Assembly: GCA_016705325.1 (NCBI GenBank)
Contig: JADIYJ010000005.1
Coordinates: 1 to 11,770, forward strand
Reading direction: 5' to 3'
Length of the DNA: 11,770 nucleotides
Origin: Pseudomonadota bacterium
GTDB lineage: Bacteria; Pseudomonadota; Gammaproteobacteria; Steroidobacterales; Steroidobacteraceae
The stretch's first letter is position 1. Each line of letters opens with the position of its first letter. The notes beneath the pieces are model-generated. The model saw nothing but the letters and a program-made list of their open reading frames with translations. It had not been told where the DNA came from and ran no database searches. Positions 9,053-11,770 of the stretch are shown here, piece by piece. The translations under genes and the position numbers were made by a program.

Positions 9053-9449
9053 CGGCCCTCTCGTTACTGGAGGTTGGGGCCGCGTACGGTTCGGACGGGT
9101 AATGGTGCCGTGGCGTGGGAAATAGGTCTGGCAGCGACTGCGCGAGCGCTCATTTGCTGTTCATCTGCACCGGCGCAGTGCGCACGATGCGTGACCGAAT
9201 CCTGGTGCTGTCGGGCATCGTACCCGCCGAGGTCGCTGCTGGCCCGCTGCCCGCCGGGGCTGCGGCACCTGCGCGTGTCCGCGGCAGATCGATGGTCTGA
9301 AACTTCAGAACCAACTAAGATTGCGAGCGCCCCGCACAACCCGTAAGGCGTGCAACCGCGCTTCGCTCATTCGGCGTTGCCTGATGTTGCTTGGACGCAC
9401 CAGCGCATTGCCTTGCGTTGGAATGTAACAAGCGAAGGCCGGAAAATCA
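9053..9449. other. rne/rluC divergent region, probable long rne 5' leader
   Basis: These 397 bp separate the two divergent starts and show no credible gene on either strand. In E. coli the same gap carries a long structured rne 5' UTR through which RNase E limits its own synthesis; the size here fits a similar leader, though I cannot see clear sequence likeness. The rne Shine-Dalgarno is GAGAGGG at 9056-9062. A near-palindrome, GGTCTGAAACTTCAGAACC, lies at 9294-9312. No confident -35/-10 pair was found for either gene; TGTAAC at 9424-9429 upstream of rluC lacks a partner -35. Confidence 0.5.
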
Positions 9450-10670
9450 ATGGCTTACGAAATAGAACCGGCAACCGACGAGAACAGCGCCGCGCCGCAA
9501 CCCGGCCGCGGTGTCACCCACGTGGAAGTGACCGTAGACGATGCCGGAACCCGGCTCGACAACTTCCTGGTCCGGCAGCTGCAGGACGTGCCGCGCACGC
9601 ACGTGTTCCGGCTGCTGCGCAAGGGCGAGGTGCGCGTCAACAAGAAGCGTGCCCGACCCGACCAGCGGGTCGCGCTGGGCGATGTCGTCCGCATTCCTCC
9701 GGTGCGCAAAGCCGAGGACGTGCCGCCGCCGGCCACGCCCCGCGCCGCCAGCGAGTCGCTGCAGAAACTGGTCCTCGACTCGATCACCTATGAAGACGGC
9801 GACCTCATTGTCTGCAACAAGCCGCCCGGCCTTGCGGTTCACGGCGGCAGTGCGACCGACTTCGGCCTGATCGAGGCGCTCCGCAGCGCCCGTCCCGGAC
9901 AGCCGGACCTCGAACTCGTGCACCGGCTCGACCGCGACACCAGCGGCTGCCTGCTGGTGGCAAAGCGGCGCGCTGCGCTGCGCGACCTGCACCGGCAATT
10001 ACGCGAAGGCCAGACCGAAAAGCACTACCTCGCGCTGGTCTGCGGCAAGTGGAACCTGGGGACCAAGCGCATCGAACTCGCGCTCGACACCGACGAGCGC
10101 CGCAGCGGCGAGCGGCACGTGGCCGTGCGCGCGCACGGCAAGAAGTCCGTCAGCACGTTCAAACCCGTGCAGTTCTTCGGCAACCTGGCAACGCTGCTGG
10201 AAGTCGAGATAGACACCGGCAAGACGCACCAGATCCGGGTGCACGCCGCACACGCCGGTCATCCCGTGGCCGGTGACGTCAAGTACGGCAATCGGATCTT
10301 CAACGACATCTTCAAGGACTACGGCCTGAAGCGGATGTTCCTGCACTCGTCGTCGCTCGGCTTCACGCGGCCCGGCACGCGCGAGCCCATGCTGGCGAGC
10401 GCACCGCTGCCGCCCGAACTCGGTGCGGTACTCGATACGTTGACTCGCGGCAGAGCCCGCGCGCCACAGGACGAACGCGGCAGGACGCTGAAGCCGGGAG
10501 GTGCGCGTGGCCCTGTCGTCGCGCCGCGCGTGCAGCGACCGGCATCGATGGCGCAGACGGGCAAGCCAAGGATGGGCAACTCCCGGAACGACAAGCGGGG
10601 CGCGGCTAAGGGACCTGGACCCGTGCGCGGCGAAGGGCGCCGCAAAGCCAGGACAACGGCAGGCCGGTGA
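9450..10670 (+). CDS. rluC: 23S rRNA pseudouridine synthase RluC (sites 955/2504/2580 in E. coli)
   Basis: 406 residues of the RluA/RluC family, which isomerises specific uridines of 23S rRNA to pseudouridine. An S4 RNA-binding domain covers ~25-90 (RLDNFLVRQL, VFRLLRKGEVRVN). The catalytic domain follows: CNKPPGLAVHGG (122-133), HRLDRDTSG (158-166) with catalytic Asp161, AKRRAALRDLHRQLRE, and TGKTHQIRVHAAHAGHPVAGD (256-276). The position divergent from rne identifies it as RluC rather than RluA or RluD. E. coli RluC is 319 residues; this one has a ~70-residue Arg/Gly/Lys-rich tail from ~335, whose last 65 bp overlap maf on the other strand. The ATG is the obvious start; GAAGG at 9434-9438 is a weak, distant Shine-Dalgarno. 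The tail looks disordered and probably adds non-specific RNA affinity (inference). Confidence 0.95.
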   Translation: MAYEIEPATDENSAAPQPGRGVTHVEVTVDDAGTRLDNFLVRQLQDVPRTHVFRLLRKGEVRVNKKRARPDQRVALGDVVRIPPVRKAEDVPPPATPRAASESLQKLVLDSITYEDGDLIVCNKPPGLAVHGGSATDFGLIEALRSARPGQPDLELVHRLDRDTSGCLLVAKRRAALRDLHRQLREGQTEKHYLALVCGKWNLGTKRIELALDTDERRSGERHVAVRAHGKKSVSTFKPVQFFGNLATLLEVEIDTGKTHQIRVHAAHAGHPVAGDVKYGNRIFNDIFKDYGLKRMFLHSSSLGFTRPGTREPMLASAPLPPELGAVLDTLTRGRARAPQDERGRTLKPGGARGPVVAPRVQRPASMAQTGKPRMGNSRNDKRGAAKGPGPVRGEGRRKARTTAGR

Positions 10671-11190
10671 GGCCGGTCGGATCGGTCGACTCGATCCGGT
10701 CGAAGAGGGCGATTCCCAGCGATTCGGCTTTGAAGCCACCGGCGCAGTCGAGCGGATTGTCGCGCTCGATGTAGCGGTCGATTTCGGCACCCGACAGTTC
10801 CCTGAACTTCACGACCGTGCGGTCGACGTGCGATTCGGTGCGTCCGGCGGTGCCATCGATGACGTGCACTGCGGTGAGGAAGACGACTTCGTGGCCAGAC
10901 GACGCCCGCAGCTGTTCGCGGCAACGCTCGACGGTGCCGGGTTTGCCAAGCACGTCGGTACCGCGCAGGGCGACCTGGTCTGAGCCGATCACGATCGCCG
11001 TCGGGTATTTCGCAGCGACTGCCTCGGCTTTGATCCGGGCCAGGCGCGCGGCCATCGCGGCGGCCGGCTCGCCGGGCAGGCGAGCTTCGTCGGCACCGGG
11101 GGCGACGCACTCGAACGGCAGCCCGAGCCGCTGCAGCAGGTCGCGGCGGTAGCGGGAGGTCGAGGCGAGAATCAGGCCCTTGGAAAACAA
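10606..11190 (-). CDS. yceF: Maf-family nucleotide pyrophosphatase, YceF type (7-methyl-GTP pyrophosphatase)
   Basis: 194 residues, the same length as E. coli YceF. Maf proteins hydrolyse modified nucleoside triphosphates to monophosphates plus PPi, a house-cleaning role; the YceF subgroup prefers m7GTP. Motifs seen: GLILASTSRYRRDLLQRL (5-22), DEARLPGEPAA, VIGSDQVA (67-74) with catalytic Asp71, LGKPGTVERCREQL (81-94), FRELSGAEIDRYI (129-141), and CAGGFKAESLGIALFDRI (149-166), GLPL (176-179). The neighbouring yceD supports the YceF assignment. The start is TTG at 11188-11190, putting five residues before LILAS as against three in E. coli; no in-frame ATG or GTG was found nearby upstream. The 3' end overlaps the rluC tail by 65 bp in convergent orientation. 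Confidence 0.93.
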   Translation of the reverse strand: MFSKGLILASTSRYRRDLLQRLGLPFECVAPGADEARLPGEPAAAMAARLARIKAEAVAAKYPTAIVIGSDQVALRGTDVLGKPGTVERCREQLRASSGHEVVFLTAVHVIDGTAGRTESHVDRTVVKFRELSGAEIDRYIERDNPLDCAGGFKAESLGIALFDRIESTDPTGLTGLPLSWLCGALRRARVQVP

Positions 11191-11211
11191 AGATTTAGGC
11201 TCGTTTTTTCT

Positions 11212-11240
11212 TTGACAGGGCGGGGCCGCGTCACTATCAT
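11212..11240 (+). promoter_or_regulatory. Sigma-70 promoter of yceD
   Basis: A perfect -35 box TTGACA (11212-11217), an exact 17-bp spacer (11218-11234) and a -10 box TATCAT (11235-11240, five of six consensus bases). Transcription should start near 11246-11248, only 2-4 nt before the yceD ATG at 11250. It is the best promoter in the window and presumably drives yceD-rpmF. The reverse complement TATGAT (11236-11241) could act as a -10 for maf in the other direction. Confidence 0.88.
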
Positions 11241-11249
11241 ACGCGCCCC

Positions 11250-11770
11250 ATGTCGCCCGGCCCGGCAGATCAGGTTAACGCCAAGGAGCTGTCGGCGCGA
11301 GCCGCCGTTCTCGAGCGCCATTTCGAACTGGCGCAGCTCGAGCGCGTAGCGGAGGCAGGCGGTCTTCCCGGCACTCGCATCGATGCGCGATTGCAGTTCG
11401 GCGCCTTCGAAGACCGGACGACGGTTGACGTCCGCGTCGAGGGCATGGCGGTGCTGGAATGCCAGCGCTGCCTGCGGCCTTGTGCGGTCGCGATGGACGA
11501 ATCGGCTCTGGTCGCCATCGTCCGCGACGAGATGGATGACGTGCCGGGCGGCTATGAGCCGTTCGTGGGAATGCCGGAGCAACTGTCGCTCGCGGCGCTG
11601 ATCGAAGAGCAGGTGCTGCTCGCGTTGCCGCTCGTGCCCGCGCACGCAGCTGGCAGCCCGGAATGCCTGCCGTCCGAGGCGGAAGCGGTGCCGTTGGCGC
11701 CGGCTTCCGTCGTCGAGACCGTTGCGGATGAGGCAGCGGTGGAAGAGAAACAGACGCCTTTTGCGAATCT
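11250..11770 (+). CDS. yceD: YceD family protein (DUF177), 3' end beyond the window
   Basis: The frame is open from ATG 11250 to the edge (173 full codons and still running). YceD is a small conserved protein linked to 23S rRNA accumulation and almost always precedes rpmF (ribosomal protein L32) and the plsX-fab fatty-acid genes. Seen here: N-terminal helix ELSARAAVLERHFELAQLER, the CQRCLRPC Cys motif (residues ~71-78) equivalent to CQRC in E. coli, a YEPF segment, the acidic LAALIEEQVLLALPLVPAH, and near the edge TPFANL, matching the C-terminal PFAVL of E. coli, so only a few residues should be missing. There is no Shine-Dalgarno, and the predicted transcription start is almost at the ATG, so leaderless translation is likely. 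No upstream in-frame start was found. Confidence 0.93.
   Translation, partial: MSPGPADQVNAKELSARAAVLERHFELAQLERVAEAGGLPGTRIDARLQFGAFEDRTTVDVRVEGMAVLECQRCLRPCAVAMDESALVAIVRDEMDDVPGGYEPFVGMPEQLSLAALIEEQVLLALPLVPAHAAGSPECLPSEAEAVPLAPASVVETVADEAAVEEKQTPFAN

Noticed and set aside
8165..9346. 393-codon open frame on plus, opposite the rne catalytic half
   Set aside because: High-GC antisense shadow: no domain is recognisable and it overlaps the strongly conserved RNase E frame.
9380..9430. Sigma-70 promoter for rluC using TTGGAC or TTGCCT with TGTAAC
   Set aside because: Spacings of 27 and about 10 bp do not fit a functional -35/-10 pair.

Overview
The window looks like chromosomal DNA of a high-GC gammaproteobacterium. 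The gene set and order (LMW protein-tyrosine phosphatase, rne, divergent rluC, maf/yceF, yceD with rpmF expected just beyond the edge) is a conserved gammaproteobacterial neighbourhood, as in Pseudomonas and Xanthomonadales. The GC-rich codon use and the long Arg/Gly-rich RNase E tail fit a Xanthomonadales-like host. The lineage is inferred from gene content only.

Layout. Positions 1-1610 (minus) hold the start of a DUF779-type small protein and an NAD-dependent aldehyde dehydrogenase of the ExaC/AldB type, broken by many small indels and one stop codon. Positions 1681-2771 (minus) hold an ADP-ribosylglycohydrolase, also broken by several frame changes. Immediately upstream of it, 2783-5404 (minus) encodes a large intact membrane protein: an atypical Ser/Thr-kinase-like domain, an OB-fold-like domain, a Pro-rich linker, one transmembrane helix and a Cys-containing extracytoplasmic domain. 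After a 293-bp divergent gap come the phosphatase (5698-6174, plus), RNase E (6308-9052, minus, with a clear intrinsic terminator), a 397-bp divergent leader region, RluC (9450-10670, plus), Maf/YceF (10606-11190, minus, overlapping the rluC tail by 65 bp) and the start of yceD (11250 to the edge, plus).

The right two-thirds is housekeeping: mRNA turnover (RNase E), rRNA modification (RluC), nucleotide sanitation (Maf) and the yceD/rpmF ribosome-fatty-acid cluster. The left third is accessory. The most interesting element is the kinase-like receptor followed 11 bp later by an ADP-ribosylglycohydrolase, a pairing of two post-translational-modification activities that I cannot match to a named system. 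It lies beside, and divergent from, a tyrosine phosphatase.

Caution: every frame disruption lies left of about 2771, while all genes to the right are open. Protein similarity between the breaks remains high and several breaks look like one lost G in a G-run. I think sequencing or assembly error at a contig end is more likely than true gene decay, but the sequence alone cannot settle this.
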